Assembly (NCBI GenBank): GCA_002423365.1 | Contig: DIVU01000218.1 | Location: forward strand, 1,767-34,779 | Direction of reading: 5' to 3' | Origin: Desulfuromonadaceae bacterium UBA6124 | GTDB taxonomy: Bacteria; Desulfobacterota; Desulfuromonadia; Desulfuromonadales; Trichloromonadaceae | Length of the DNA: 33,013 nt | Shown here: piece by piece, positions 32,219-33,013 of the stretch | Position numbering within the stretch: the stretch's first letter is position 1 | Layout: each line of letters starts with the position of its first letter | Notes under the pieces: generated by a model | Told to the model about the DNA's origin: nothing | The model's database searches: none | What the model saw: only the letters and a program-made list of their open reading frames with translations | Position numbers and translations under genes: made by a program

Positions 32219-33013
32219 ATGATGAAACCCGTTTACCTGGACAACAACGCGACGACGCCATGTGCGGCAGGGGTCGTCGATGCAATGGTACCGTATCTCC
32301 AGGAAGAGTACGGTAATGCGGCAAGCCCTCATCTCATGGGCAGACGCGCAGCGCAGGCCGTGGCGGATGCGAGAGAGCATATCGCGGCACTCTTGGAATG
32401 CGATCCATCGGAAGTACTTTTCACCAGTGGGGCGACCGAAGGGAATAATTTGGTTTTGCTGGGATTCCGGCCGGAAGGCCCGGAACGACGGGCAATCGCG
32501 GTCTCGTTGGTCGAGCACAAGGCCGTTCTGAGTCCGTGCGAGTACCTCGAGGAGGTCGGTAGGCCCGTTGCACGCATCCCGGTGGACCGCGAGGGGGTGA
32601 TTGCCCTAGGGGCCTTGGAGGCCCAAATCGGTACGCACACATCTTTGGTTGCGGTCCAGGCTGCCAATAACGAGACAGGTGCGTTGCAGCCCATTAGCGA
32701 AGTCGTCGAACGTGCTCATCGTGCCGGAGCCTTGATGCACTGCGATGCGGCGCAGGCTCTCGGAAAAGTGCCTTTCTCTGTATCCGCGACTGGAGTCGAT
32801 TTTGCCTCATTCAGCGGGCACAAGGTGTATGGTCCAAAAGGGGTTGGCGCCCTTTATGTTCGCGCGGGATTAAAGGACCGGATTCAACCCATTCTGTTCG
32901 GGGGCGGACACGAAGCTGGGGTGCGGCCTGGCACACTAAATGTGGCAGGGATTGTCGGATTTGGCGTGGCATGCCGTCTTGCTTATGAGCGCTCGCATGA
33001 CGAAATGAAGCAA
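32219..33013 (+). CDS. Cysteine desulfurase (3' end outside window)
   Basis: The frame is open for 265 codons from ATG 32219 (a second ATG follows directly) to the window edge; roughly two thirds of a normal 380-400-aa protein. It is a class V aminotransferase-fold PLP enzyme of the NifS/IscS/DndA group. It shows YLDNNATTP at the start, VLFTSGATEGNNLVLLG, AVSLVEHKAVL, VAVQAANNETGALQPI, the PLP-binding HCDAAQALGK (Asp) and the Schiff-base lysine in SFSGHKVYGPKGVGALYV, plus the late GGGHEAGVRPGTLNVAGI. The active-site cysteine loop lies beyond the window. It provides protein-bound sulfur from cysteine. Co-transcription with the PAPS-reductase-like gene fits the DndA-DndC pairing used for DNA phosphorothioation. 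Confidence 0.92.
   Translation, partial: MMKPVYLDNNATTPCAAGVVDAMVPYLQEEYGNAASPHLMGRRAAQAVADAREHIAALLECDPSEVLFTSGATEGNNLVLLGFRPEGPERRAIAVSLVEHKAVLSPCEYLEEVGRPVARIPVDREGVIALGALEAQIGTHTSLVAVQAANNETGALQPISEVVERAHRAGALMHCDAAQALGKVPFSVSATGVDFASFSGHKVYGPKGVGALYVRAGLKDRIQPILFGGGHEAGVRPGTLNVAGIVGFGVACRLAYERSHDEMKQ

Noticed and set aside
1..33013. CRISPR array
   Set aside because: No regularly spaced identical 25-40-bp repeats were seen anywhere in the window.

Overview
The window comes from a GC-rich bacterium. The SRP/Sec-type DsbA protein suggests a Gram-negative-like cell with an oxidising extracytoplasmic space. RlmK, tmRNA and ARPP-1-type genes fit an uncultured Methylomirabilota/Rokubacteria-like or deltaproteobacterium-like lineage, but nothing here fixes the taxonomy and that placement is a guess.

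Region 1 (1-7421) is ordinary chromosome: a ferritin-like protein cut by the window edge, a secreted DsbA-family thioredoxin protein, a hypothetical gene, a DUF5924/DUF2914-type membrane protein, a two-gene iron-sulfur operon of unknown function, a stand-alone RlmK-type 23S rRNA methyltransferase, and a DapA-family aldolase that closely resembles animal 4-hydroxy-2-oxoglutarate aldolase. A 142-bp palindromic repeat (7472-7613) then abuts the tmRNA gene ssrA (7618-7967), which ends in a very strong terminator.

Region 2 (8011-16365) is accessory DNA immediately 3' of ssrA, a classic integration target. It holds hicAB, a DUF2442 gene, a broken AcrVA2-like gene, and then a run of small gene cassettes (DUF5677-like, higBA, CPBP protease). 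Each cassette is followed by an imperfect-palindrome site with the layout of an integron attC site (11737-11864, 12528-12617, 13480-13566). No integrase is visible, so this looks like a cluster of attC sites lacking an integrase. It is followed by about 0.8 kb of repeat-rich non-coding DNA, a second higBA whose toxin is truncated, and an ARPP-1/DUF6569-type gene.

Region 3 (16366-33013) has visibly lower GC and different codon use. A TPR protein gene preceded by an attenuator-like leader is followed by one long co-directional operon of nine genes (17771 to beyond the window end), mostly overlapping or within 10 bp of one another. The order is DUF4007 protein, 1143-aa P-loop ATPase, PAPS-reductase/DndC-like protein (BrxP-like), second DUF4007-like protein, small BrxF-like protein, 1388-aa BrxC/PglY-like ATPase, PglZ, BrxL-like AAA+ protein without the Lon domain, and cysteine desulfurase (cut by the window end). 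This is a BREX type 4-like phage-defence system. The cysteine desulfurase plus PAPS-reductase pair, together with the absence of a PglX methyltransferase in the window, suggests that its self-mark is sulfur-based (DNA phosphorothioation) rather than methylation. The extra ATPase, the two DUF4007 proteins, the BrxF-like protein without a P-loop and the Lon-less BrxL make it larger than, and different from, the textbook four-gene BREX-4 set. It is the most interesting object in the window.
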